Shown piece by piece: positions 1 through 13,519 of a stretch of DNA of 64,000 bases. Every line of letters begins with the position of its first letter. Position 1 is the stretch's first letter. This stretch comes from Mya arenaria. Taxonomy: Eukaryota; Mollusca; Bivalvia; Myida; Myidae. Under the pieces are notes generated by a model. It had not been told where the DNA came from. It saw only the letters and a program-made list of their open reading frames with translations, and did no database searches. A program made the translations under genes and the position numbers. Location: assembly GCF_026914265.1 (NCBI RefSeq), contig NC_069125.1:72077546-72141545 (forward strand), in the 5' to 3' direction.

Positions 1-652
1 GTTGCCAACATCGATATGTAAATACTTTTTTAACTAATTAATTTCCTTTAAAATATCTAGGATCGCTGCATTAAAAGGGATGGGAAAACTGGCGACTATG
101 TTTCCTCTTTTGGGGAGTATAAAATAACGACTACTTCTACGTATAGTGATTGCTTGAGATTCTGGTTCATGAGAGTTACCCAGAACGAGCTAAATACGGC
201 AAAGATGGAGTGAAACCGGCATATAGTGAGGATTTGCCAACATGAGCTCCACTATCCCGAATTGTATGGTAAAATCAATTCATTACAAGGTACGAGTACA
301 TGTACAATTTGCACATATCTACATTGACAGATTACAAGAGGGATGGTGTTCGGTAAATTATTGATACATTTAAACCATTTAAGTAGTACATAAGTGTCTG
401 TTCTTTTGTATGTTTTGCATGTGATTTTCATTACGCATTCTAATCGTCGAATTTATAAGATATATAAAACCTTTTTTTACTAGATTACAATTTCCCTGTG
501 GATATGGAAGACGTGATTGCTTTGAAGGAATTTTGTACCTTTCTCACAAAAAATGGCTGCTCAGAGGACGCTTAAGAAATGTTCATGAACATTAAGAAGA
601 GCGACAATTAAACCGTATCTGGAGACGTTTTGAAGAGGCACCCCACTAACAT
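1..652. other. no gene recognised
   Basis: AT-rich sequence. A short stretch near 480-570 reads on the plus strand like degraded coding sequence (for example DMEDVIALKEFCTFL), but it soon meets stops and I could not place it in a family. Confidence 0.3.
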
Positions 653-2278
653 TGTGTGGGAACGGACACCGGATATAGCTCAAAACGTGATTAGTAAACA
701 GACAATTATGCAGTTGTTTTTCTTAACCAGAGGTAAGATCTTGCTGTGTTAACACATATCTGCCGTATCCACAAATGAAGCAAGTGTTTGAATTAATAGA
801 TGAATGCTAAATTTGGCCTACGATATACTTTAAAGTGCTTATGATTAAGCAGACTTCGTAAAATGTTTCTTCAAATCTGAGCTGATCACCTCAAAACTTA
901 CAGAATTTCGACAAGTTTTGTTATTTTTAGGAAGTAATATCGAATAAATAAAAAATCTGAATCGAAGGATTTCACTAGCTCAACTATTTATATTGTAATA
1001 TATGGCAATGTAACTTTTAAACTGTTAAAGATATGCCCTTAGAAATGTTCACAGTACTGTACTGGGGATAGCCGTATTATGTACTGGGGATAGCCGTATT
1101 ATGTACTGGGGATAGTTTTAAAGTTGAGAAATTTGTGTCCTGGTGATAACATATAAAATATGACAAAAATTGGTAGTAACACTGTTAATATACAATATAC
1201 ATGTATATGTCTATTTCGAACTTTCAAATAATCTGCAAAAAGTGAGAGTATAATTTGATAAGAAATTATTGAGCAAAATTTAGTCAACAGTGAGTTTGAT
1301 CCATGCTCTCCTAAATGAACGTATATGCACGCTGCGTAAATATCAGGGTTGGTCACAATACATTCTTTCTCACTGAAATGAACGAACAGTAATACCAAAA
1401 TCGACCCAAGCTAAGAAAAAAGCTTTACGTGTTCCAAATTGGATCACAATATCTCATTCCCTACTGGTGACTTTCTGTGGGCAAAAACTTGATTTACAAA
1501 GCAATACTATATATATGAATAGCAAACACCACAAAAATTATACGGCCATATGTTTTGTGTTACTCAATAAATCAGATTACCGGCGTATTTCAAATATTTA
1601 GATATTGATGCTTGTGAAAAACACATCATGGCTAACTAATATGTATGAATGAAACAGTTTTAAGTGCATACAGATACAAAAAACCAACATAATGTTTTTG
1701 CTCCCATCCCTCGATATGGACAACATCGAACAATTTCCCTCGAGCTCGCGTATAGATAAATAGCCGTAATCATGATCACAGTCTCGTTATTCTAAATACA
1801 TCGTTACTATCCTCAGTCCACTTAATAACTATCCCCTGTGCAGTCATTTATTTGCTTCATCTATCCCCAGTACACTGCCAGGGCATCAAAATGTATGAAT
1901 ATCTCCGTAACAACAAAATATATCATATTGATATTTTACACATTACTAGATTATGTAATTACAATAAAATCGCTTGATTCAGTTTTTATTCTTATTTTTA
2001 ATTGGTTGATTTATGTTTGAAATGGTACCACATAAATTAACATTTGTGAGCGATCATGCAACTTTCGGAATGAATTGGGCTATTATACAAAAGAGGAGAC
2101 ATATTTCCATCATAGTCGTATATTGCACAGTATCAAGTAATTCAAAACTCATCGATTTTGTTAAATATATCAACATAGAATACAAAAAAAAAATGATAGA
2201 AAACTGACCATGTGTCAAAATCAAACGCTTATCGATTGATCATTTTTTTTAGCTATATCCGGTGTCCATTCCCACACA
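653..2278. repeat. segment bounded by a 28-bp inverted repeat, possible transposon
   Basis: Positions 653-680 and the reverse complement of 2251-2278 are identical at 27 of 28 bases (core GGACACCGGATATAGCT). The 1.6 kb between has no coding block that I can recognise. It may be a non-autonomous element with short terminal inverted repeats, or two pieces of one dispersed repeat in opposite orientation. No clear target duplication was seen. Confidence 0.45.
1059..1115. repeat. 22-bp tandem repeat, 2.6 copies
   Basis: The unit begins GTACTGGGGATAG and repeats at 1059, 1081 and 1103. The same 13 bases occur inverted at 1861-1873, about 750 bases away, so this may be the edge of a small nested element. 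Confidence 0.7.
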
Positions 2279-4838
2279 GTGACTAAAGAGCCCTAGTTGT
2301 ACTGAAAGATAAACATACCGTGTTTGAAATAAATTATGTCCGTATACAAAAAGGAAGTATTGCTGATCTGTAACAACTGTTGTAAAACAAATAGAACAGA
2401 ATATTATCATTGCGAATACTTGGTATCAACTCACTTAGTAAACTAACTGTTTACCGTTTACAATAAATTCTATTTTCTGGTTCTATTCGTGTTAGTTTGC
2501 ATAGCTTGGCATTAAAGAGTCGGGCGCCCTCTCCTGAAATAATGTGATGGCTAAATGTTACAAAAATGTAAATATTTATACCGACGTATAATGCGTATTG
2601 CCAATACCTGCTATATTTTTAAGAAAATTTGTCACATGTACGAAATACGCACATCACTGTAAACTGAAAACGACGTTCCTGTAAAAACTCCAAATAAAGT
2701 GTCTTTATAACTGTTTTGAACTAAATATATAAATACATTATGACTTACTTGGACTTCTTTAGGTAATGGTGAATGATGAGGCACCAAGTTCGAAAAGGTG
2801 ATGCACCCCTTTATTATAGCTTCAGTTTTGTGTATAAAGCAGAGCTCACTTATTTATAAACACATCTGTGTCCGCATAAAGATTAAACTTGGTAATTTTA
2901 CAGTGCGTGAAGATATTAATCGCGAAGCGATGTTTTTTGTTAACATTCCCCTCTTCTTTTTATGCGTCCATAATCGAAATTTGGGGTTAAGGATAAGTTA
3001 TATATACCAACTACGAGAATAGCTGCAGCAAAGATATTATTGCAAGTGCAGTTATGGTTTTGAAAATGTACATATGTACCTGAAAACAATCGACAGCTCA
3101 AAAGCCAATTGTCTGTCTGTTGTTGTTTTTCAATTGAAGTTGTACATTTTATGAAACCTAATTATATTTAGAGACGAATGCAAACTATTTGGAGACAATT
3201 GGTTGAAACTAAGTTAGTTACGAGCTTTACGAGAACACCTTCGTCTGAACGAGGGCCTTAACATGTCAACCTTTAATAATTAACATTATAATGTATCGGT
3301 GTTTTTTTGTCTTTGAACTTTTGGTTAATATCTAGTGTGTTTTTTTGTGATTAATGATCATGTCCCAATAATTTTGGTCGTGAAAATATTAAAAAAGGTT
3401 TATGAGACGAAAACATGAACTGGGGATAAATTTAATACTGCAAGAAAAACAACTATTATTGCACTAACAAATATAACTGTAAAATGAATGTTTACAAGAA
3501 GTGAATGAAATGCACATTTATCAAATGTATGTGTTAAGTGTCTCTCTCAGAGTCTCTTTGCAAGTAAATGAATGGATTTCTTCCAGCAACAAACTTAGAA
3601 CACGCCGGTAAAAATGCTGAGTTTTTTTCAGTTTCTTCGACTTAAAACCGTAAACTAGTTTCCGTTACAAAACATATCATTCTTCTTATGTTCTTACTAT
3701 TGCTTGAACAAAAATCAGAGAGAGGTTACCTGTGATAATAAAAAAAATCGATAGCAACGAGGTTACCCGGGCCGCTGTGAAACCGAAAGTAGTGTGTTTT
3801 ATTGAATTTTACATATATTTTTGACAAATTATTGAAATTTGTATAAATATGATATATAAATGAATACATGTAATGTGTATGGTGTGTACATAATCAAACC
3901 AGTGGTTCGTTTAAGCCCGCAGAACACGCAGAGGCGGTGGGCGAGGCAAGACATATCGATATTGTTTAGCTTATTGTGGAGTTGAGGTAATTTAAAAATG
4001 GGCATATTACAAAAAAAGACATAGCTATAACATTCAAGTGTTCCGAGGTATACTTCTTTTTCACATGACATACCTCCTTTCATCAGTAGAATGAACATTA
4101 CCTGGATTGTTGTCATTCGCCAATTTGTTTTCAGCAGGGAATGACCGGTGCATGTGCAAAAAGGGTACCGTTTCAGTAGATTTCGCAAAGAGAGTACTGA
4201 TATGGATACGCACCGTGACAGTGTTGTCCTACGGCATTCATTCACTCTTTCAATCGCAAAAGTACAGTGTATATCGTACTATAATCGGTTGGTGTTGCCA
4301 TGATTATGGGGTTAAATGCTACATTTAAACACTTGCTGTTGTGTCAAACATTGTTTTGGCATGAAACACATCCCATGGTGGAAATACACTTTGTTCTGAA
4401 AGATCATCACAGATCATCACAGACCACTGAGCATCGGCCAAAACTGTAAAGTAACTCTTTCAATCTTTATTGAGTTACAGCTGGTATGACGGTTGGTTTG
4501 GCCTCTTCTTGAGTAACAACAGGTTAAAATGTCGGGCATGGTCTGTTGATTGGCTTTCTATACGGAGTTATGTTGCACAAGCTACCTCCTGAAAATGTAG
4601 AAATATTGTGATATCTTATTCCACTACATTATTATACATTGTCGCACATTAATACATAGTATATATAGAGAGAATTTTATAGCTGATATTCAATACTATT
4701 TTATTAATTGTACTTCTATTTTTATTTTATTTTTTATATTTTATCACATCTTTCAAGGCTTTTTTTAAATTTAAATCATTATTTTTATTTAATACAAGTG
4801 TGTACATGAACTATATAATATACTATCAGTGTAAATTA
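2279..4838. other. no gene recognised
   Basis: AT-rich spacer. The open frames here are short, lack splice context and resemble no family known to me. A tandem duplication of the 10-mer GATCATCACA lies near 4401. Nothing else stands out. Confidence 0.3.
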
Positions 4839-6388
4839 TTAGCCTTGGACGCAATTTTTGCCGAAACTTCTATTTGTTGATCTTTGCAACTTCGGAATAT
4901 GCCTGTCAGCGCTGACCTTTGGTGAAACCAGTATAGATGTCATGACATGTGCCCTTGTCATCAGTTTTTTTTCGTTGTGATCCCAGTTGTCTGCTACCCC
5001 TACAACAAGTTGGCCACCATCACGTTTGTGTGTTATAATTTCATGAACAAGACCACATATTTGAGTTATGCATTGTCTTTTTGAATGCATGTTCAGCAGC
5101 AGTTCCGAATATGAAATTCCGTACTCAAGACTGTTCATATCTTCAATTAAGTGGCGGCTTCCAAATTCATTACACTAGTGCACTGTAAGTCCAAATATGC
5201 TTTGGTGAATGAACTGAAGTGATTAAACTTGTAACATCACAGGCAAGTGATAGGAGTTTAACTTCTTGTTGACCATTTGGAATGTCAGTAGTATTTTCAT
5301 AATAATTTGAATTTGCCATCCTACATATCATTTTGTATAAGAGAGGATCAACAAACTTCTTCTGAGATGACAGAGACATTTCATCAACAGAAAAATATTC
5401 ACTATCAAGTGTTTCAGTATTTCGCAAGTTTCGTCTTCTTAATACACAAACAGCTTTGTGTACTATGCTTTCATCAGTAGCTAGGTCAATTTCAATGTCC
5501 TCATCACTGGCATCATGAAAACTTTATTCCAACTCTTTGTAATCTCTCAAAGCTTCGCCTACAGTAACATCTTTTGAGCAAACTAAGTCTAACTTACAAT
5601 TTTGATACACACATGTCAATTCAAGCCATACATCTTGCAGAAGAATTTTGAAGTGATTTCAAGCTTCTGTATGTTTCCACATTATCACCAAAGTCTTCTC
5701 TTGCAATTTCAATAAATCTTTTTCCCCAGTTCAGTAAGTTTGTAAACCTTCTTTTGTGTCATGATAGAATCTGCATACCCTTCTTTTAATTTAAATGCTG
5801 CTGATCTAAATCTAAATTTCTGAGCATTGTTGCTATTAATTTGGTCTGTCTTTAGGTTCGTATCATACTATTTGGTAAGACAGCTTTTCTTTCGGTGATA
5901 GCGAGCCTCCAGAGCCACAAGATCAAAGAAGTATCATTCTTTATTTCTGCTGCTTTCAGGACTTTTGACTATCTAATGGTGTGACTTGCGTCAATTGACG
6001 TTTCTACCATGGAACAACTACTGTTTGGTCTTTGAAAACTTGGGTCTCTTATTGTATCACACTTTTCACCACAGATGAAACATTGTGACTTCCAGTCAAA
6101 TGCAATTGAGGATGATCTTCTTGTTATTGTTACATTTTCATTGTTATTTATTTCAGTTTTTTTTAGACTTGAGGAAAATGATTGATGGTAGGGACTTTGA
6201 TATGTTGCTCTGCAATTACGATGATAAGGTAAATGAAATGAGCCATCTTTTATTAATTCTTTATTGGCCAAAATCTGGCTGCCTATATAATCGGCTCTTG
6301 CTTTACATGATTGGGAAAGGGTGTAAAGTTTTGAAAGATTTGGGTTCTGTACATAAGGGTTACTGGTAGAAAATCCAAACAGAAACAA
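4839..6388 (-). pseudogene. decayed coding remnant of an unrecognised, probably repeated family
   Basis: Minus-strand reading frames in several registers follow one another over 1.5 kb and look like one old protein gene. The first part has a Cys pair block (QCFICGEKC) after an H/C-containing stretch (HLPYHRNCRATYQ), as in a small zinc-binding domain. Later parts hold ordinary-looking globular sequence. It is broken in several places and has no visible intron structure, so a decayed transposon-borne or retrocopied gene is more likely than an active host gene. The family was not identified. Confidence 0.4.
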
Positions 6389-6399
6389 AACAGAAGATG

Positions 6400-7019
6400 C
6401 ATTTCTTTATGTTAAAGTCATAAAGTCACTGCTGAGGTCATCCATTTTACTGGTGGAAATATATGACCTCTTCGCATCAGTCCATCATCTGAAAGTTAAA
6501 CGTATTTAAAAACCATAATTGCTTTCCAACAACAGCAATAACATCATTGGTTGCTGTGTTTTATATAGCTAATAATACAATTGATAATAATATTAATAAG
6601 AGTTTTATTGCTTTAACAAGTAATACTAATTACATATATCTATTAACAGTTCTTATAATATGTGTTTTGAGACTAAAAATATACACCAAAATAACAGTTT
6701 TTAAGGTTTTGAAATGTAGCCGGTAACTATTGCTTGTCCGATAACAGTTCAATTTCAATGGATTTAAAAAAAAAAAGAAACAAGATAAGTGTATAATTTT
6801 ATTTCTGGTCATTTTAATGAAACTTGTGATAAGATTTACTGCAATTGTGTTATTTTTTTTGTGAAATATCAAAATTAGTCTATCGGAATAATTTGTTGTT
6901 GTAGTTGTTAGATTTCATGTTTATGTGGAAAAGAAAACTTTCTTTGGTAAAAATACATAAAAATGCAATGTTATTGAACAATGACCTTTTGTTGTTGACA
7001 TATAAATACTTATATAAAA
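6400..7019. other. no gene recognised
   Basis: AT-rich spacer with many A and T runs. Its low-coordinate part (about 6420-6490) has no recognised match elsewhere in the window. I see no coding or structured feature. Confidence 0.3.
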
Positions 7020-8165
7020 TACCGCAGAAACAAGCTCAGTAGCCAAAAGTTTAATCATAAACCCCGTTTAATGACACTGGGTAAACGTCAAAGACATATA
7101 AAACACACACACACTAAAAATCACAAACAAGAAACATGGAACAACAGCACAAAACTCCACAAACAGCACAGTGCATATATACTATACAAAAAAACTAAAC
7201 CATCGATCGATCTATCTTCCAATAATGTCAAACCCCTTCTGGGGACATAGACATTTGCGCCTCAAGCTGCACAAATGGTAGTACAAGTTGTGAAGGAAAC
7301 AGTACCTTTGAAAGAAAAAAAGTTAAAATAAGGAGGTACAGATTAGGTTTAAACAGTAAAAGAGTTTTGATAGCTCCCTATGGCGAGACATGTTCAATCT
7401 GGCAGACAGCTTGATTGAACTGCTCTAGGGTAGGGCAGGCCACTATGTTGGGCGGGAGGTTGTTTCAATAGAAGACAGCTCTTGGAAAGAAGGAGTATTT
7501 GTATTAGTCGGTGGTGGCAGATATTAATCTGTAAGAGGATCTGTGATAATGACAAGATGGTCTTGTCAGTGGGATAAGGTAGCGAGAGATAGGGATTGCT
7601 ATTAGGTTATGTGTTATTTTGTACATAAGAGAAAGCCTGTTATCTATTCTTCTATGATCAAGCCTACGCTACTGTAGAGACTGTGTCATGTCAGTGACAC
7701 TTGATGTTTGACCATAGTGATGTTTGCTCCATATGGCAGCCCTACGTTGGACAGATTCGAGTTGGTATATGTGGGAGTCAGTGAAAAAACACCAACCAGT
7801 GGAGCAATGTTCAAGCTGTGCGCGGACAGGAACTTTGTAGGCAGAATATTTCAGATAGTCTGACTTAGGATTGAACACTCTGGGGAAGGTCATTACTGTA
7901 GACTAAGAAGAGAAGTGGCCCCAGTACAGATCCCTGTGGGGACTCCAGATGAGACACACATATGGGTTCTGATAAGGACCCATTGACAACAACAGTCTGT
8001 CGTCTGTTATCCAGAAACCCCTTAATCCATTTTAGAGCAGGGCCTCTGATGCCATAGCCATGAAGTTTGAGGGCACGCGCGTCTCGTGACTGACTTTGTC
8101 GAAAGCCTTGCTGAAGTCAAGCAAAATTAGGTCATGGCAAATGTTTAACAAAGTGCAGCAACTCT
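7020..8165 (-). mobile_element. non-LTR retrotransposon (LINE) 3' part, with reverse transcriptase remains and 3' UTR
   Basis: On the minus strand, 8150-7930 reads LLDFSKAFDKVSH, ...GIRGPALKWIKGFL... and RRQTVVVNGS, typical of the fingers/palm region of LINE reverse transcriptases. It then jumps (internal deletion of the catalytic palm) to the C-terminal part around 7890-7390, with QLESVQRRAA, SSVTDMTQSL and a SFFPRAVFYWNNLPP-type end. Stops interrupt it. The 3' untranslated tail runs to about 7020 and matches a second copy at 18770-18945 in the opposite orientation. The clade looks CR1/Jockey-like but cannot be fixed from this. Confidence 0.85.
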
Positions 8166-8777
8166 TTAGCTTTAAAACATTTTACTGTCATGGTATGTCA
8201 TTGCATCCGTAATTGCATGCATCAATTACATTTTTTAATCAGTAGATTTCTCTTAAAGTTGTTAGTATAATATATATCAGTTAACTTTGCTTAAGTTTAA
8301 GGTTTTATTGTACTCTTTCAGACATAATTTTTATTAACTTCATTTGAAATTTAGCCCTGTCTATTTCTGCAAAAATCTTAGTAATAATGGGTTGAGTTTT
8401 ATAATTTTAACAATTGTTCCCGTTAACATTAGTATGTATTAAATAATCTTTTGTATGGTATTCTGACTTTATTAACTGCAGTTTTTAATCATTACGAATA
8501 TGTAGCAATAATTGAAGCTTCTTATAATTTATGGCGGCCATCTTGGACGCCATCTTGAATAACAATGTTGCACCACTGTGTTCGCAACTTTAACATGCAT
8601 TTTTGTAAACTACAGACTTAGCCCGTTATTTTGATGTATAGAAACCTGTTTTCACAGACACAGACCTGTACGGTGTCAGATTTACCATCATATTTGCAGG
8701 AGTATGAGGGAAGTTAGGCAGAACTTAATATGATATTTTGTATCTTAACTTACGTGTCACAGGGTGAGAAAAGTGTG
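8166..8777. other. no gene recognised; possible SINE body at the right end
   Basis: AT-rich spacer. Near 8531-8560 two copies of a CCATCTTG motif (ATGGCGTCC-type on the other strand) sit 17 bases apart. The part next to the tRNA-like head (about 8640-8777) may be the SINE tail. Confidence 0.3.
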
Positions 8778-8850
8778 CAGCCAGACCGGGGCTCGAACCC
8801 GGGACCCCTCGCTATCAGGGCGAGTGCTCTACCGACTGAGCTACCGGACC
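8778..8850 (-). repeat. tRNA-derived SINE head (tRNA-like sequence)
   Basis: On the minus strand there is an A box (TAGCTCAGTCGG), a B box (GGTTCGAGCCC), a perfect 5-bp anticodon stem (CTCGC/GCGAG) and a perfect T stem (CCGGG/CCCGG). The anticodon loop is CCTGATA with C instead of the universal U at position 33, and the acceptor stem has a mismatch and wobble pairs. This fits a tRNA-derived SINE promoter or tRNA pseudogene rather than a working tRNA. The SINE body probably continues below 8778. Confidence 0.75.
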
Positions 8851-10839
8851 GCTTACATACGGCACCGGAGTGATGTAACCCCGTGCAATAATTTGAAAAT
8901 ATAACTAGTTTAATAACTATGCAAATGAGGTAATAGCATCACAGAAAAGTGTATGCATACGCGCTGTCAAAAATGTAAACAAACGATGTTTCAAAAGAAA
9001 TCATGTCAGTGTCAGCAAACTCAATTCCACGATGAACCGAATGGTGAAGAAGGGCTTAATCCAAACACACACCTCCCTGATCACAGCGCCAGAAAATACC
9101 TCGTCCAGAAATTGAATGATAAAAATGTTCCTGCGAACCAGATTATTTATCCACACATCGGTACACAAAAACATTGCATGTATAAACCACTATAGCATAA
9201 ATCCAAATAAACACAATGAAATGTCACACATCCTGGACTCCAATGAAAATACCCGGTCTACTTCCTTGCAAAATGCTCATTGTAGGCAGTTCACCAGCAA
9301 TGCTCAAGTTCACACACTGTCACAGTCACTGATTCCACACCAAATTCTTCTCTGGTGGATTTTAAAACATTTATGGTGCTTCAATTTACGGAGGTAATAT
9401 CCCTGTGCACATCCATCAAAATCCATGCTGTAATCGACCAGCTTCAAGGCGAATTCGCTGTACTGAAAGCGACTGTGAAGCTGACTTGTGTTTTTTTTTA
9501 AACATCAACCGCCAAATGGAATGTACACTCGCGTGATTACTAATGACGCCACGCCGTTATGACATCGTTCTTTTTATTGATTTGCTTGATTTATATGGAT
9601 TGAAATGTGGTTTTTATTTGTTCATTAGAAAATCCTTTGATAATCAGTTGATAATTGTGTCATGATTTATGTTTTTTATTTTAATGTCCGACTTTTTTCT
9701 TTCCTGCGGATGAAGCATCCTAATAACACACAATGTTAATACTTCGCACTATGACAAGAGAAGTTTATTGAAGAATCTTTGACCTAGATTTCGACCGGAA
9801 ATGAGTTATGATAGAGATAGAATCTTAAATTCGTGTTTATTTTGTATGATTTTTTTTATATATATACTCGTCATTTAAAAACGATAAAAAAAATCGGCAG
9901 AGCTTTTAAATGAACTTATTTAATAAATTTGATACAAAATAAACACTTGATTTGAGATATAGTACACGGGATGTTGACGTGATTTATAAACAAAAATCAA
10001 ATAATTCTCTTTTCACAGCAAGACGCCATTTCGACAGTGCAGGGACAGGCAACTGAATAGTTGATATCAGCGCGGTGTTTGAGCTTTGAACTGAGATTCG
10101 CCACTTGATTGTTGGAGCATTTTGGAGCTGCAATCAACCTGAAAAAGGGTCACAAAACGTTAAAGTTTAACAAAAATGCTGTAAAGTACATAGATCTACC
10201 TGGCATACAGGCAGGGGCTGTCTTGGGGGCAATGAAATAGGAAAATGAAAACAATCAGACGATCATAAAATAACGTTTTCTATACATGGTGTATCGTTCC
10301 TTAAGGACTCCATGTCTCTGATTAGACAATCACACTTACAATTCAAAATTTCATTTATTGATTTGAATACCTAGTAGCACTCGGACTATTACATACATGT
10401 GGATATGCATAACTGTTTATCATACATAGCATTCAAACATCATATCAAATAAATATTTGAGTTAATACACATATTGTTCTTCCAGATATCTCATTCTGTA
10501 ATAATGTGTATACAAATACTAGTTTACACACACGAGTACAAAAACGATAATCTTAGATATCACTTAAATGCTGATCCAAACATTTTACCATATCCAATTT
10601 ACTACAACTATACAATTTATATATATAAAAAATAAGCACTGGGCTTTGTGAATTTACAGACTGAATTAACGATGCCAAATATATAAATAATAATAATAAT
10701 AATAATAATAATATCTTTATTTTAAGAAGGTGACATATTAAGATCATGTACAAAACTACAGAATCTTATTTTCGATATGGCCCTCTGAAACAGAATGAAA
10801 ATATGGCAAATAATCATAAGACAAACATAAAATATTGCT
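8851..10839. other. no gene recognised
   Basis: AT-rich spacer. Open frames at 8953-9397 lack splice signals and family features. A TAA/ATT microsatellite lies at about 10684-10714. Nothing else is supported. Confidence 0.3.
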
Positions 10840-13400
10840 ACTATGAAAGCCCCAGCGGACAAAGCGTCCTTACTTTCTAACCCATTACACGATATCCACT
10901 TCTGAAAACGCACAAAGGCTCCATGATATTTTCTACCGGTGGATTCTGCCCTCGATTTCTTCATCAAATCCGGAAGAAGGAACGCTCTGCCCGCCATCGC
11001 CTCCGGTAACTCATCAATTTCGTTTTTATAGGTATGAAAAAATACACGTGTACAGAAACAATTATAAATCTGCAATATAAAATTGATAATACATCGTACT
11101 TTTATTGTATATAATATTTTTGTTTTAAAAATTGCAAATTTACTTTTGCATCCTAACAATACTGCATGTATGTTATATTTCACATCATGATATCTTAACA
11201 ATTTTGCGCCTAGCGCTTTAAGACACGACAATACTACCATAAATTCGAATATCAGTCTAGAAAGCGCTCTCTGAAACGGCAAAACTGCCACAATAAGTTT
11301 TACAATATTGTTAATAATCCTGTGCCTTTGCAATACTGCTTATGCTACCGGGCACGGCAATACTGCCTTAATAAGGTATGACAATTTTGCAATAGTTCAG
11401 CGCCCTTGCAATACTGCCTGTGCTTTTGAAAAATTAATAATGCCTGAATTTTGAACAATTATATTTTAAAATAATATTCCAGTACTATGCCTTGCAATAC
11501 TGTCTTCGCTTTTGGACTCAGCAATGATACCATGATTTGTATAATGGATAAGTAAATACTTCAGCGCCTCACAAAGCAGCCTACGTTATCGGACAAAACG
11601 ATTCTGTCTAATTATAGTGTAAACATGCCTATGCTCTGGCAATACCGATTTCAACAACAGTCTATTCAACAAAAGTGATAACTATCGAAACATTCTGTTA
11701 TGAAGATATAGCTATACTTTATAAGGAAACTTTGAATGCTAACATGCGGAAATGGTTTGCAAATCAAACCAATCAACTACTTCCCTTATGAATGACCAAT
11801 TTGGACAGGGAAAAAGCCAACATAAAGCCGATCTCCAGCAAGGAACAATAAGAACACTATCGGGTTTATCTAATGTCATTTTCTTGATGACGTGTGTAAT
11901 AATATTGATAGGAGGAACAAATATACCAACATTTCTTCCCCAGTATTCTGAACACGCAGCTACACCAGTGCATGTAGGACTCCAATATCTCGAGTAAAAA
12001 CTTTTAATTTTGCGTTATGCTCAGAAGCAAACCAATCAATTTGAAAATTTCCAAATCGTGTATGAATTATATCGAATACTGCATATGAGATACCCCAATC
12101 ATCAATATCTACTATTTTTGACAGATAAGCGCTGCATTTTAATTGCTAGTCCTTGGAATTTATTCCATTTCCAATAAAATGGATTTTGAGATACAAAATT
12201 GAAATAAATGTATATCAATTATATATACAATTGTTTGCAAATCATTGTTCATGGAACCCTTCGAAACGATCCAACACCTTGGTTATCTGTGAACCATTTT
12301 ACTTTCTGACCTGCCAAAACATGTACAAGCGACTGTAAAACACGATCAACATGCTGTAACCAATTCACGCCATGTCGAAGACTGTGCACACTCTTCCTTT
12401 GACACAGTACCATGTGAAATACCATTGTTGGTGCTTACTGAGTACTTCAGCCTACAACTCCTGTACAACTAGCATCAGAATACACTATTTTAGAGCATTT
12501 GAACAAATCGGTGATGCTTATTGTGTTCAACAATGTAAGATATTTTTCTGCCAAAATTCTAATTGGCTCTTACTTAAATCAGAAGTTAAACTGATCCTAG
12601 TGACTAGCACCAAGTACATAATTTGAGAAATGTGTACTGCAACATCTATCATCGAAATAATTTGACCCATACAGCTAGCTACTTTCTTAACATGAAAGTA
12701 TATGTGGACTTTGAGAATATCAAATATTTCTGATATTGAACGCATACATTTATCTATTCAACGATCAGGATTAAATATCACACCTTTGCCAGAATCTAGC
12801 ATCACACCTGGAAACTCTAAAATTTAATTCGGTATCCAGATACATTTCGCTGTATTTGGAACAAATTCCGAATACAGCAGATCATTTTTAATCAGCTGAC
12901 ACAGTTTAACAGCGCTATCAAAAGTTTGAGAGCAACCATATTCATCATCTAAGAACATGGTAACAAATTTTCCCTCAGTCCGCGCCATTTTTTTCAACAA
13001 GGGCCTCGTTAGCTCCGTAAACAAAGAACATAAGCCGGAAATACCAAATAAAAAATCTAAAATCTTATAAAAACAGTTTTCCCTTCCTGTTTTGTCCATT
13101 AACAACTTATTAACTTTATATATATTCTGTATGAGGCTCATAGATATCAACAAAATGATATGTGCTCGACAAATCAAAATTGATTTGATAGCATTTGCTT
13201 TTGAAAAATGACAATGTCATTCTAATGTCTTCAAACTTCATAGCTTGTTTCCATAAATATTTATTTACTTCTCTTAAATCTAGAATAAGTATTTCCCCCC
13301 AGAACTTTGAATGGACACAGTCAAAGGATTTACAACATATGGCGTTTTTTTCTCAAACATAAATTAAAGTTCTGTCAGGGAACATTCATAAAGACGACCC
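10840..13400 (-). mobile_element. DIRS/Ngaro-like tyrosine-recombinase retrotransposon, fossil
   Basis: On the minus strand, in order, there are reverse transcriptase remains (about 13340-12820, including LDLREVNKYLWKQ and a MFLDDE box at the catalytic site), an RNase H-type block (about 12000-11750, VPPINIITHVIKK and VPCWRSALCWLF) and the N-terminal domain of a tyrosine recombinase (about 11010-10840, LPDLMKKSRAESTGRKY). RT, RNase H, then recombinase is the order known for DIRS-type elements. The copy is clearly broken, with many breaks and missing parts, so it is old. Terminal repeats were not identified. Confidence 0.75.
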
Positions 13401-13519
13401 GTGAAACTGAAAATCGGAAAATAGTGGAAATTTACCTTCAATTGAAAAAATACTGGAGTCTATTTTTTTCCAGACATGGATTATGACCCTTCCAAATTTA
13501 CCTTCAGTGTCGTGAATCG

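Noticed and set aside
3829-4245. 138-codon minus-strand frame
   Set aside because: Composition and sequence look random; opposite-strand frames overlap it and no family resemblance is visible.
8778-8850. Functional tRNA gene
   Set aside because: C at position 33 and an imperfect acceptor stem; it fits a SINE head better.
10722-11333. Host tyrosine recombinase gene
   Set aside because: It lies behind RT and RNase H remnants on the same strand in DIRS order, and only one domain is recognisable.
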